DNA of 5,988 nucleotides from Streptosporangiaceae bacterium (GCA_030043395.1 JASHXW010000510.1:1-5988); one strand, 5' to 3'; counted from the stretch's first letter, positions 1 to 5,174 are shown. Notes: generated from the letters alone by a model not told the origin. A program made the numbers and translations.

Positions 1-748
1 GGGCGGGCGGGCTCGCGGCGCGGCCCGGCCAGGGCGATGGCGTGGCACCCGACGGGCCGGATGAAGGCGGGAATTCCGATCCGGATCCGCTCGCTGCTTC
101 CGCGTCGGGCCAGACCGAACCGGAGGGGCTCACCGGCTCTGCGGGCCAGGCCGCGCCTGAGGCGCTCGGCGCCTTCGATGACCGGGGCGTAAAGACCGAG
201 TCGGAGGATGCGCTCGGCTTGGCCTTCCACACTGAGTCAGATGAGCTGGCCGACTCATCGGGCCATACCGAACCGGACGCGCTCGCCGCCGCCGAGGTTC
301 GCCTCGGCAGCTTCGGCAGGTCGCGCGGCTCGGCCCCTGACTGACGGGAACCGGGGCCCTGTGCGGTGTCGGGGGATGCACCACCAGAGGCCTGTGCGCC
401 ACTAGGAAGCTGACTCTTCGGAATGAACGTCGGCCTAGCGGTCTCGGGTGGCTGCGCGGCCTGCGCAGGTCCTGTACTGCCTGCCTCCGATCGCCCCGGG
501 ACGGACGCTGGCCTCGTGCCGCCCGGCGTCGCCGAGGGCCAGGCCGAGCCAGATGGGCTGGGCGGTCCGGCCGACCCAGAGGGGCTCACGCGCGGACTCG
601 ATGCCGCTGCGTTACTTGGAACGTCCTGACTGCCCGGAGTCATAGAAACGAACCCCGCCCTGCTAGCGGAGTCCGCCGGTCCGTTCGTGCCGTCTGCCGG
701 CTGATCGTCCTCGCCAACCGGCCTGCTGTGTGCCCCGATCTGTACCAC
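1..748 (-). CDS. Ser/Pro/Ala-rich, probably disordered protein with periodic Trp/Phe motifs (partial, C-terminus off the left edge)
   Basis: This frame has no stop from the GTG at 746-748 to the left edge (249 codons, end not reached). The GTG has an AGAGGA-type ribosome binding site at about 754-761, 5 nt away. An in-frame GTG at 776-778 would add ten residues but has no such site, and an in-frame TGA lies shortly beyond it. The protein is dominated by Ser, Pro, Ala and Gly, with no predicted membrane segment or folded domain in the visible part. From residue 155 on, units of the type S-G-S-V-W-P recur, with aromatic residues at 162, 174, 186, 201, 213, 226 and 240 (spacing 12-15). A related pair lies at 55-71 (SPSGSAG, SPSGSAW). 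The antisense plus-strand frame is also repetitive but is broken by TGA at 342 and 411. Third codon positions of the two frames coincide, so GC3 cannot discriminate; open length and start signal favour the minus strand. Function unrecognised. It may be the N-terminal linker of a larger protein whose folded part lies outside the window. Confidence 0.6.
   Translation of the reverse strand, partial: MVQIGAHSRPVGEDDQPADGTNGPADSASRAGFVSMTPGSQDVPSNAAASSPRVSPSGSAGPPSPSGSAWPSATPGGTRPASVPGRSEAGSTGPAQAAQPPETARPTFIPKSQLPSGAQASGGASPDTAQGPGSRQSGAEPRDLPKLPRRTSAAASASGSVWPDESASSSDSVWKAKPSASSDSVFTPRSSKAPSASGAAWPAEPVSPSGSVWPDAEAASGSGSEFPPSSGPSGATPSPWPGRAASPPA
105..277. repeat. Degenerate repeats inside the aromatic-motif coding region
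   Basis: A 20-bp sequence beginning TCGGGCCA at 105-124 recurs at 258-277 with one mismatch, 153 bp (51 codons) away and in the same reading frame. On the minus strand each copy encodes S-G-S-V-W-P. More diverged copies lie between them. A further related stretch near 575-590 shares the AGAGGGGCTCAC core with the copy near 121-133. The pattern fits internal duplication and drift of a short coding unit rather than an intergenic repeat. Confidence 0.6.
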
Positions 749-871
749 CTCTTCCTCTCCCGCGAGTCTAGGTAACACCAGGAGTGGCCGGCGGCCAGAT
801 CAGGTTGAGAAAGAAGAACAAACTAGGGGTGTCGTGAAGGCTGGATGGCCGCTGAGCGAGCGGTTATGCGC

Positions 872-910
872 GCCTGCGCCGCTCCGCGAAGCGGGCCGCC
901 GGAGGCAGGC
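872..910 (-). terminator. Possible hairpin downstream of the L,D-transpeptidase gene
   Basis: GCCTGC at 872-877 pairs with GCAGGC at 905-910, and a nested CCGCT/AGCGG stem lies at 879-883/890-894. It sits 46 bp beyond the transpeptidase stop in the direction of transcription. There is no T-rich run after it, so termination is only a guess. The rest of the 749-955 gap holds no supportable gene. A second small inverted repeat (CTGACC 923-928 with GGTCAG 954-959) overlaps the stop codon. Confidence 0.25.
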
Positions 911-955
911 GGCTCAGCACCGCTGACCTGACTGGCCAGCGCCCCTCTAGTGCGG

Positions 956-2164
956 TCAGGCGTTGCCCATGACGGTCACCAGGCTGCCGTAGGTCAGGTA
1001 CGGGAAGGCCTGCTCGGCGGCGCTGTACGGTAGCTCGACGCAGCCCAGGCTCTGGGGGTACCCGTAGCCGGGACGCGGGAAGTAGTGCACGGCATCGCCG
1101 CCGTTGAAGTAGGACACGAACTTCACGGGGTCTGAGTAGGTGCTGCCGTCCGGGTTCGTGCCCGACATGATCGTATTGAGGAACCGCTCGTACACCGGGA
1201 AGGTCCCGTCGACCGTCGGCGCGGCCGGGATGCCCGTGTTGGCGAGACTGTGCAGCACGACCTGGCCGTCGTGCCAGATGGTGAGCGTCTCCGGTGATCC
1301 CTTGTTGGCGATCGCGTAGGTGTACCCGACGGAGTTCAGCTGGCCGCTGTCGTCGGCGAGGAAGAGCGCGTGCCAGAACTTGGGGGTGAGGCTGGCGGTG
1401 ATCAGCATGTTGTGCTGGGCCTTGAAGGCCATCACCGCACCTGCCAGAAGCGGGTTCGCCCGCCCGGGTGCCCACTGCGCATGCAGTTCCGCCGGGTATC
1501 CCGGATTCCAGCTGAACGATCCCGCTGGCGCACTGTAAGCCATGTTCTCCTGGCCGACCATGCCGACCTCGGTGGGCGCACCGGTTATCCGGTCCCCGCT
1601 GGCTGGCTTCCACGTCAGCGGCAGGTAGCCGAGCTGCCCTAGCAGCTCGGACAGCCTCAGCTGGGAGTAGGCCGCCGTCGTGAAGGTGTCGGACATCGGC
1701 CTGGCCAGTACTCCGCCGGTGCTGGAATGCAGCCCGGCAGTTCCGGCAGGCAGCCGGAGCGTGTACTTCGTCGTCGGCGCCAGCGGCGTATTCGGCGTGA
1801 AGGTGAGGGTCTTTCCCACCGCCTGCCAGGTGCCCGGCACGTTCGGGCTGAGAGTCGGCTTGGCGCCGCTGGCGGCGACCTCCGTGGAAAACGTGATCGC
1901 GATCGTCGAGTCGCCTGCCACGCCGGACGATCTGGCCGTTGGCGTGACGGACACGACATGCAGCGGGACAGGAGGGCCGCTCGGTGCGGCACTGTGATGA
2001 CCGGGCGCGTGGTTCGAGCTGGTTGTCACCAGCACGACCACCACGACGACGGCGAGCACGGCGGCCGCGAGGCCGATGAGCGTTGCCTTCAAGGCCAGGC
2101 CCTGGCGCTTGGGTGCTCCCCCGTCGTCCCCGGCCGTCTTGGTTCCTGACACCCGTCCCAGCAC
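956..2164 (-). CDS. Membrane-anchored L,D-transpeptidase (YkuD domain) with N-terminal Ig-like domain
   Basis: This enzyme is expected to form 3-3 or protein-to-peptidoglycan cross-links outside the membrane, via a catalytic Cys attacking a tetrapeptide stem. Numbering is from the GTG at 2162-2164 (402 aa). There is a short basic cytoplasmic tail, one hydrophobic segment at about 27-46 rich in Val/Ala, and no lipobox Cys, so it is a signal anchor rather than a lipoprotein. An SbsA-type Ig-like domain (Big_5-like) follows at about 68-164, then a peptidoglycan-binding-like region at about 166-273 (LLGQLGYLPL, then GAVMAF), then the YkuD catalytic domain at about 278-399. The catalytic pair is H360 (VHYFPRP) and C375 (QSLGCVELP). 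The usual S-H-G-C-x-R signature is changed to S-L-G-C-V-E. I chose this GTG because GGAGG at 2172-2176 lies 7 nt upstream. The alternative ATG at 2198-2200 adds twelve Gly-rich residues and has no visible ribosome binding site. It lies 177 bp downstream of the SDR stop in the same direction and probably has its own promoter. Confidence 0.93.
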   Translation of the reverse strand: MLGRVSGTKTAGDDGGAPKRQGLALKATLIGLAAAVLAVVVVVVLVTTSSNHAPGHHSAAPSGPPVPLHVVSVTPTARSSGVAGDSTIAITFSTEVAASGAKPTLSPNVPGTWQAVGKTLTFTPNTPLAPTTKYTLRLPAGTAGLHSSTGGVLARPMSDTFTTAAYSQLRLSELLGQLGYLPLTWKPASGDRITGAPTEVGMVGQENMAYSAPAGSFSWNPGYPAELHAQWAPGRANPLLAGAVMAFKAQHNMLITASLTPKFWHALFLADDSGQLNSVGYTYAIANKGSPETLTIWHDGQVVLHSLANTGIPAAPTVDGTFPVYERFLNTIMSGTNPDGSTYSDPVKFVSYFNGGDAVHYFPRPGYGYPQSLGCVELPYSAAEQAFPYLTYGSLVTVMGNA

Positions 2165-2171
2165 GGTGCCC

Positions 2172-2176
2172 CCTCC
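2172..2176 (-). promoter_or_regulatory. Ribosome binding site that favours the GTG start of the L,D-transpeptidase
   Basis: GGAGG read on the minus strand, 7 nt before the GTG at 2162-2164. The two tandem ATG codons at 2195-2200 have no purine-rich stretch at the right distance. If they are used instead, this motif lies inside the coding region. Confidence 0.5.
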
Positions 2177-2213
2177 ACCCTGTCCTGACCCGCCCATCAC
2201 GAAGCGGCGGCCC

Positions 2214-2298
2214 GTAGCCTATTGACTACGCTCCGTCACCAAGCGAGATACCCGCTCGTCCACCCGGCTACCTCATGATCGCGTAAACCATTGATTAC
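2214..2298. promoter_or_regulatory. Two related 16-bp imperfect palindromes upstream of the L,D-transpeptidase gene
   Basis: GTAGCCTATTGACTAC at 2214-2229 and GTAAACCATTGATTAC at 2283-2298 match at 12 of 16 positions (shared GTA, C, ATTGA, TAC) and lie 69 bp apart. Each is an imperfect inverted repeat: the GTAAAC/GATTAC arms differ at one position, and the GTAG/CTAC ends of the other match perfectly. They lie 50-134 bp before the GTG start, where operators or activator sites are expected. The binding protein is unknown. No convincing -35/-10 pair could be fixed in this 2201-2341 gap, which otherwise holds no gene. Confidence 0.4.
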
Positions 2299-2307
2299 AG
2301 AGCGTGT

Positions 2308-2335
2308 GGCTTCCACGGCGTGCCCGCCCGAAGCC
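2308..2335 (-). terminator. Possible weak terminator after the SDR gene
   Basis: GGCTTC at 2308-2313 and GAAGCC at 2330-2335 form a perfect 6-bp inverted repeat just after the SDR stop. A smaller CACG/CGTG hairpin at 2314-2322 lies inside it. There is no T-tract, so it may be only a pausing or processing structure. Confidence 0.3.
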
Positions 2336-2341
2336 CGGACC

Positions 2342-3109
2342 TCACCCTGGCCGGCCGACTGGCCGTAGCTGACCTCCGTTGTTGTAGACGACCTGACCGG
2401 TGATGAAGCCCGCTTCCTGCGATGCCAGGAAGGCGACGAGCGCGGCCGTGTCGGCCGGCTCGCCCAAGCGGCCCAGGGTGAACGAGGCGCCCATCTCGGC
2501 CCGTTGCTCAGGGGTGGGCTCTGCCAGCCGGCCGGTCGCGGTAGTTCCGGGCGCGACGGCGTTGACCGTGATCCGGCGTGGCGCGAACTCGATGGCGGCG
2601 ACCCTCGTCATCTGGTCGACGAATGCCTTGACGCCCGCGTAGAGCGAGCTGCCGGCGAGCGCAGTGCTTGTAACCGCCGACGACACGTTGACTATCCGTC
2701 CGCCATCCGACAGTGCGTCCGCCGCCGCCTGCATCAGCAGGAATGGCGCCCTGGCGTCGACGGCGACAAGCCGGTCGAACTGATCGAGCGGGATGCGGGC
2801 CAGCGGCGCCCAGTAGGTGACGCCTGCGTTGTTGACGAGAATGTCCAGCTTCCCAAGCTGAGCGAGCGCCGCGTCGACCAGCGCGCCAGCTGACTCGGGG
2901 TGAGCCAGGTCGGCCTGCAGAGGGACGGCGCTGCGGCCGGCATCCTGGACTGCCCGGGCTACGGCGGCGGCTTCCGCATCCCCGGTGTTGTACGAGAAGG
3001 CAACGTCGGCTCCCTCGGCGACAAGGCGCCGGACGATTGCCGCTCCTATGCCGCGACTGCCGCCGGTGACCAGTGCCGACCGGCCCGCGAAACGGTTCTC
3101 CATGCTCAT
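2342..3109 (-). CDS. Short-chain dehydrogenase/reductase (SDR family, NAD(P)-dependent)
   Basis: This 255-aa protein has the length and motif order of a classical SDR: a Rossmann-fold oxidoreductase that interconverts an alcohol and a carbonyl in the cytoplasm. Visible motifs are the cofactor-binding TGGSRGIG at 15-22, NNAG at 93-96, the catalytic Ser144 (NVSS), Tyr157 and Lys161 (YxxxK), and PG at 187-188. The position that often carries the fourth catalytic residue, Asn, in helix 4 reads Asp118 (AVDARAPF). The cofactor choice is not certain, but Arg19 in the glycine motif is compatible with NADP(H). The start is the ATG at 3107-3109, with AGGAG at 3120-3124 ten nt upstream; the frame is open further upstream, but that extension runs through the operator and into the divergent gene. 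It is transcribed divergently from the MarR gene at 3180 across a 70-bp gap with an inverted-repeat operator, so it is probably the repressed target of that MarR. FabG-like or 3-oxoacyl reductase labels are possible, but the substrate cannot be read from the sequence. Confidence 0.93.
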   Translation of the reverse strand: MSMENRFAGRSALVTGGSRGIGAAIVRRLVAEGADVAFSYNTGDAEAAAVARAVQDAGRSAVPLQADLAHPESAGALVDAALAQLGKLDILVNNAGVTYWAPLARIPLDQFDRLVAVDARAPFLLMQAAADALSDGGRIVNVSSAVTSTALAGSSLYAGVKAFVDQMTRVAAIEFAPRRITVNAVAPGTTATGRLAEPTPEQRAEMGASFTLGRLGEPADTAALVAFLASQEAGFITGQVVYNNGGQLRPVGRPG

Positions 3110-3127
3110 GCTGACCACTCTCCTAAC

Positions 3128-3161
3128 TAGACATGTTCTATGTCTATCATGTGTCATGTCT
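3128..3161. promoter_or_regulatory. Shared operator between SDR and MarR genes (three AGACAT half-sites)
   Basis: TAGACAT at 3128-3134 and ATGTCTA at 3140-3146 form a perfect 7-bp inverted repeat around a 5-bp spacer. A third half-site, CATGTCT, lies at 3155-3161. It pairs with AGACATG at 3129-3135 as a longer 7-bp-arm inverted repeat and repeats the second half-site directly at a 16-bp step. The element ends 4 nt before the MarR GGAGG (3165-3169) and 18 bp from the SDR start, so a bound dimer would cover both promoters. MarR proteins typically bind such palindromes in their own divergent intergenic region. Confidence 0.65.
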
Positions 3162-3179
3162 GTTGGAGGACCGGCCTGC

Positions 3180-3662
3180 GTGACATCGCCGCTGCCGGCA
3201 GGCATGGTTGGTGCCATGCCGGCATCGCATGACTCGGGGTTCCAGGGCGGTACCGCATACCTGCTCGCCATCGCGGGCGCTGCAGCGCGCCGCCGCTGGG
3301 TGGAGATGCTTGCGCAGTTTGACGTGACCCCGACCCAGTTCAAGGCGATCATGACCCTGTTCGAGGCGGACTCTCTCGGTCAGCGGCAGCTGGCCGAGAG
3401 GATCGGCGTCGACCCGCGCAACTGCGTCCCGGTCGTGGACTCCCTGGCTGAGCGGGACCTCCTGGCGCGGCAGACCGACAGCTCTGACCGGCGCCGGCGA
3501 GTCCTGTGCCTCACCGCCAAGGGCCGTCAGCTCGCGCGTGACCTCGAGTCGGTCAACGCTGAGGTCGAGTCCTCTGTCCTGAGCTCGATCAGCCCGGCGG
3601 AGGAAGCTGCGTTGCGCCGGACGCTCACGGTCATTATCAAGTCGGCAGAAGGCCAGGCCTGA
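3180..3662 (+). CDS. MarR-family transcriptional regulator (divergent from the SDR)
   Basis: 160 aa from the GTG at 3180, a usual length for MarR proteins, which act as dimeric winged-helix repressors released by small ligands. N-terminal dimerisation helices lie at about 25-48. The winged helix follows at about 50-115: helix pair with TPTQFKAIMTL, the QRQLAERIGVDPRNCVPVVDSLAERDLL recognition region at about 68-95, and a wing at about 100-112 (DSSDRRRRVLCLT). A C-terminal dimerisation helix pair follows. Cysteines at 82 and 110 are within the DNA-binding region and do not match the N-terminal redox Cys of OhrR. I chose the GTG because GGAGG at 3165-3169 lies 10 nt away. An in-frame ATG at 3156 would sit inside the operator and has no ribosome binding site; ATGs at 3204 and 3216 are weaker alternatives. 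It probably represses itself and the SDR. Its 3' end lies 22 bp from the convergent PEBP-like gene. Confidence 0.9.
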   Translation: MTSPLPAGMVGAMPASHDSGFQGGTAYLLAIAGAAARRRWVEMLAQFDVTPTQFKAIMTLFEADSLGQRQLAERIGVDPRNCVPVVDSLAERDLLARQTDSSDRRRRVLCLTAKGRQLARDLESVNAEVESSVLSSISPAEEAALRRTLTVIIKSAEGQA

Positions 3663-3684
3663 ACTGCCAGCTCACCGGTGCCTG

Positions 3685-4251
3685 CTAGCGGATCTCGTAA
3701 GTCCCGTCCAGCCGGGCGCGGCCGATGGCGTGGCCTGCGATGGCGGGAATCACCTGATCAAGGGCGAAGCCGGCTGGCAACTCAGTTGCCTGGTCGAGCG
3801 CGAAGAGCTGGAAAACATAGCAGTGGGGTCCGTGTGAGCGGGGCGGCATGGGTCCGGCCCAGCCGCGGCGGCCGAGGGTTCCTTTCCCGTGCCGGATACC
3901 CGGAAGCGGGCTCGGGTTGGTGAGGGCGTTTTCCGGGATGCCCTCCAGCGCGGGGTCGATGCCCAGCGTGAGCGCATGGGTGGCTGGCTTCCCGAAAGGG
4001 ACGTCGGGATCTTGCACGATGAGCACGAGCTCAACCGTGCCGGCCGGCGGCTGCGTCCAGTTGAGCGCCGGTGAGATGTTCGCGCTGAACAGCCGGCCGC
4101 GGTGCTTATCCGGTATCGGGGCCCCGTGATCGAAGGCGGGGCTGGTAAGGGTGAAGTTCTCCGGGGCCCGCAGGTCGGGACGCGCCCAGATGAGGGTGTG
4201 GTCGCCAGCGCGCCGGTTACGCAGCGCGACGCCGATGGGATTTGCTGGCAT
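3685..4251 (-). CDS. YbhB/YbcL family (PEBP-like, Raf-kinase-inhibitor-like) protein
   Basis: 188 aa, matching the phosphatidylethanolamine-binding protein fold found in bacterial YbhB/YbcL proteins, whose biochemical role is mostly unknown (ligand pocket; some inhibit enzymes). Conserved features are the DPDVP motif at 81-85 after a hydrophobic strand (VELVLIVQ), the GWAGPMPPRSHGPHCYVFQLFALD block at about 130-153 that contains the pocket-forming GPxPP and the following His143, and the C-terminal GTYEIR. No signal peptide is visible, so it is likely cytoplasmic. The ATG at 4249-4251 has an AGAGGAG tract at 4254-4260 (GAGG 4 nt from the start). It is divergent from the second MarR gene with a 52-bp gap holding paired operator-like repeats, so it is probably that regulator's target. 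The stop lies 22 bp from the MarR1 stop. An N-terminal 25-30 residues precede the usual fold start and may be a lineage extension. Confidence 0.9.
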   Translation of the reverse strand: MPANPIGVALRNRRAGDHTLIWARPDLRAPENFTLTSPAFDHGAPIPDKHRGRLFSANISPALNWTQPPAGTVELVLIVQDPDVPFGKPATHALTLGIDPALEGIPENALTNPSPLPGIRHGKGTLGRRGWAGPMPPRSHGPHCYVFQLFALDQATELPAGFALDQVIPAIAGHAIGRARLDGTYEIR

Positions 4252-4263
4252 GACTCCTCTTGT

Positions 4264-4297
4264 TTAGGTACACGAAAGAATTTATTAGGTATACTAA
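4264..4297. promoter_or_regulatory. Paired operator repeats overlapping the second MarR promoter
   Basis: TTAGGTACACGAA (4264-4276) and TTAGGTATACTAA (4285-4297) match at 11 of 13 positions and start 21 bp apart, two helical turns, so they face the same side of the DNA. The second has TTAG/CTAA arms around GTATA. It overlaps TATACT (4290-4295), a good -10 hexamer for the plus strand, with a poor -35 (GGTACA, 4267-4272, 17-bp spacing). Transcription from it would begin at about 4302, almost at the MarR ATG. TAATAA on the minus strand (4282-4287) is a possible -10 for the PEBP-like gene. This AT-rich stretch stands out in a GC-rich region. Confidence 0.6.
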
Positions 4298-4303
4298 GGA
4301 GCT

Positions 4304-4759
4304 ATGGAGAAGAGCGCAAATCTCGAGGAGCCAGCCGAGGGCGTGGAAGCTGACCTCGGCGGACAGTTGCGCTCCGCCGTCGCGCGCCTCTACCGCCGCT
4401 TCCGCAGCGAGCGCGCTGAAGGCAGCCTCGGAGACGCGGCACTTGCCGTGCTCAGCCGCCTCCAGAAGCACGGACCGCAGACCCTCACCGAACTCAGCGA
4501 CCACGACCGGGTCTCGCCCGCCTCCATGAGCCAGACCGTGAACCGCCTAACGTCAGCCGGCTACGCCGTACGCACCCCAGACCCCGGCGACGGGCGCAAG
4601 GTACTCTTCAGCGCCACCGCCGAAGGCGCAGGACTCGCCAGGGCCGCCCGGGCACAGCGCAACGCCTGGCTAGATGATCAGCTACGCGCCCTCAGCGCCG
4701 AAGACCGCGCGGTCATCGCCCGCGCTACTGCGTTGATCAGCAGCATCGCCGACTCCTGA
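4304..4759 (+). CDS. MarR-family transcriptional regulator (divergent from the PEBP-like gene)
   Basis: 151 aa. The winged helix is at about 45-112: helix 2/3 region LGDAALAVLSRLQKHG, then TLTELSDHDRVSPASMSQTVNRLTSAGY with the recognition helix at about 71-85, and the wing DPGDGRKVLFSAT at 93-105 with the typical D-x-R. N- and C-terminal helices (about 18-40, 108-150) would form the dimer. It shares no close identity with the other MarR of this window beyond the family fold. The ATG at 4304 is preceded by AAGGAG at 4296-4301, only 2 nt away, which is closer than ribosome binding normally allows. Together with a -10 hexamer at 4290-4295 this suggests a leaderless or nearly leaderless transcript. 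It probably represses itself and the PEBP-like gene through the 4264-4297 repeats. A hairpin follows the stop directly. Confidence 0.9.
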   Translation: MEKSANLEEPAEGVEADLGGQLRSAVARLYRRFRSERAEGSLGDAALAVLSRLQKHGPQTLTELSDHDRVSPASMSQTVNRLTSAGYAVRTPDPGDGRKVLFSATAEGAGLARAARAQRNAWLDDQLRALSAEDRAVIARATALISSIADS

Positions 4760-4774
4760 GAGCCGATTCGGCTC
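4760..4774 (+). terminator. Short hairpin directly after the second MarR gene
   Basis: GAGCCG (4760-4765) and CGGCTC (4769-4774) form a perfect 6-bp stem with a 3-nt loop, beginning at the base after the TGA. No T-run follows, so termination would be inefficient by the standard model. CTGAG/CTCAG (4756-4760/4772-4776) is an alternative pairing. Confidence 0.35.
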
Positions 4775-4796
4775 AGCTGAGGTCGCGTGGCCTGAA

Positions 4797-4822
4797 GCGA
4801 GCCGGCAAGGCGAGCCGGCAAG
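4797..4822. repeat. Perfect 13-bp tandem duplication
   Basis: GCGAGCCGGCAAG occurs twice head to tail (4797-4809, 4810-4822) in the gap between the second MarR gene and the tRNA. The unit length would shift a reading frame, and no convincing gene covers it. The remainder of 4775-4933 shows nothing supportable. Confidence 0.8.
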
Positions 4823-4933
4823 CTGCGCATCGTGGAGATCCCAGGAGGCGTCCAGCCACCAGACCACGCCTTCGGGCTGCGCGGCCTCGTCCCGGCTTGC
4901 TCTTTGTAAGCCTCTGAACTGGACGGGATTCGG

Positions 4934-5005
4934 TGGGCGATACTGGGATCGAACCAGTGACCTCCTCGGTGTGAACGAGGCGCTCTCCCGCTGAGCCAAT
5001 CGCCC
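4934..5005 (-). tRNA. tRNA-Val (anticodon CAC)
   Basis: The 72-nt cloverleaf folds completely. The acceptor GGGCGAU pairs with AUCGCCC (4935-4941 on the plus strand), the D arm is GCUC/GAGC with an AGCGGGA loop, and the anticodon stem CCUCG/CGAGG holds the loop UUCACAC. The T arm is ACUGG/CCAGU with the loop UUCGAUC, and the discriminator is A. The loop places C-A-C at 34-36, which reads the GUG valine codon, the dominant Val codon class in GC-rich genomes together with GUC. The 3' CCA is not encoded (A is followed by CCG), so it must be added after transcription. It is divergent from ssgB and stands alone in this window. Confidence 0.96.
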
Positions 5006-5008
5006 GCG

Positions 5009-5032
5009 CCGCAGGCGCTCACGGGCCTGCGG
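5009..5032. repeat. 8-bp perfect inverted repeat directly upstream of the tRNA
   Basis: CCGCAGGC (5009-5016) and GCCTGCGG (5025-5032) enclose an 8-nt loop and end 3 nt before the tRNA 5' end. It would form a stable hairpin in the tRNA precursor leader, or serve as a protein site near the tRNA promoter. No T-run follows in either direction. Confidence 0.5.
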
Positions 5033-5148
5033 GCCATCACAGAGTAGCGCATCGGGCTGCGGGCTGACATCGAAGATCTGCCGCGCTCAAGGCACTGCGA
5101 ATCCCGCCATGCGGCGCCAAGACTCTTCGCGCGCCCTCCCACACCAGG

Positions 5149-5174
5149 AGTGAGATCAAGGTCACACTGTGTGA
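5149..5174. promoter_or_regulatory. BldD-like half-sites and a 13-bp palindrome upstream of ssgB
   Basis: AGTGA (5149-5153) and TCAC (5162-5165) face each other across 8 bp, matching the published type of BldD site (AGTGA, variable gap, TCAC). BldD in Streptomyces represses developmental genes that include ssg genes. The second half-site is also the start of a perfect 13-bp palindrome, TCACACTGTGTGA (5162-5174). A further AGGTCACA occurs at both 5159-5166 and 5247-5254, and AGTGACC at 5270-5276. The assignment to BldD is inference from motif and context; half-sites this short arise by chance. Confidence 0.35.

Noticed and set aside
42..629. Plus-strand frames 42-344 and 423-629 as genes
   Set aside because: Same frame but broken by TGA at 342 and 411, no ribosome binding sites, and opposite to a longer open minus-strand frame with a good start.
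864..1613. 249-codon minus-strand frame inside the L,D-transpeptidase
   Set aside because: Arg-rich out-of-frame shadow of the clear YkuD coding frame.
1727..2149. 140-codon plus-strand frame
   Set aside because: Antisense shadow of the Ig-like and membrane-anchor part of the transpeptidase; no domain features.
2985..3179. N-terminal extension of the first MarR to an ATG at 2985
   Set aside because: It overlaps the SDR and the operator; the added residues show no MarR features.
3110..3352. N-terminal extension of the SDR to an ATG at 3352
   Set aside because: It would run through the operator and overlap the MarR coding region by 170 bp; the ATG at 3109 has its own ribosome binding site and matches family length.
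3663..3684. Bidirectional terminator between the convergent MarR and PEBP-like genes
   Set aside because: Only a CACCGGTG palindrome (3673-3680) is present; the stem is too short and has no T-run.
4934..5005. Integration site for a mobile element at the tRNA
   Set aside because: No integrase and no repeat of the tRNA 3' end was seen elsewhere in the window.
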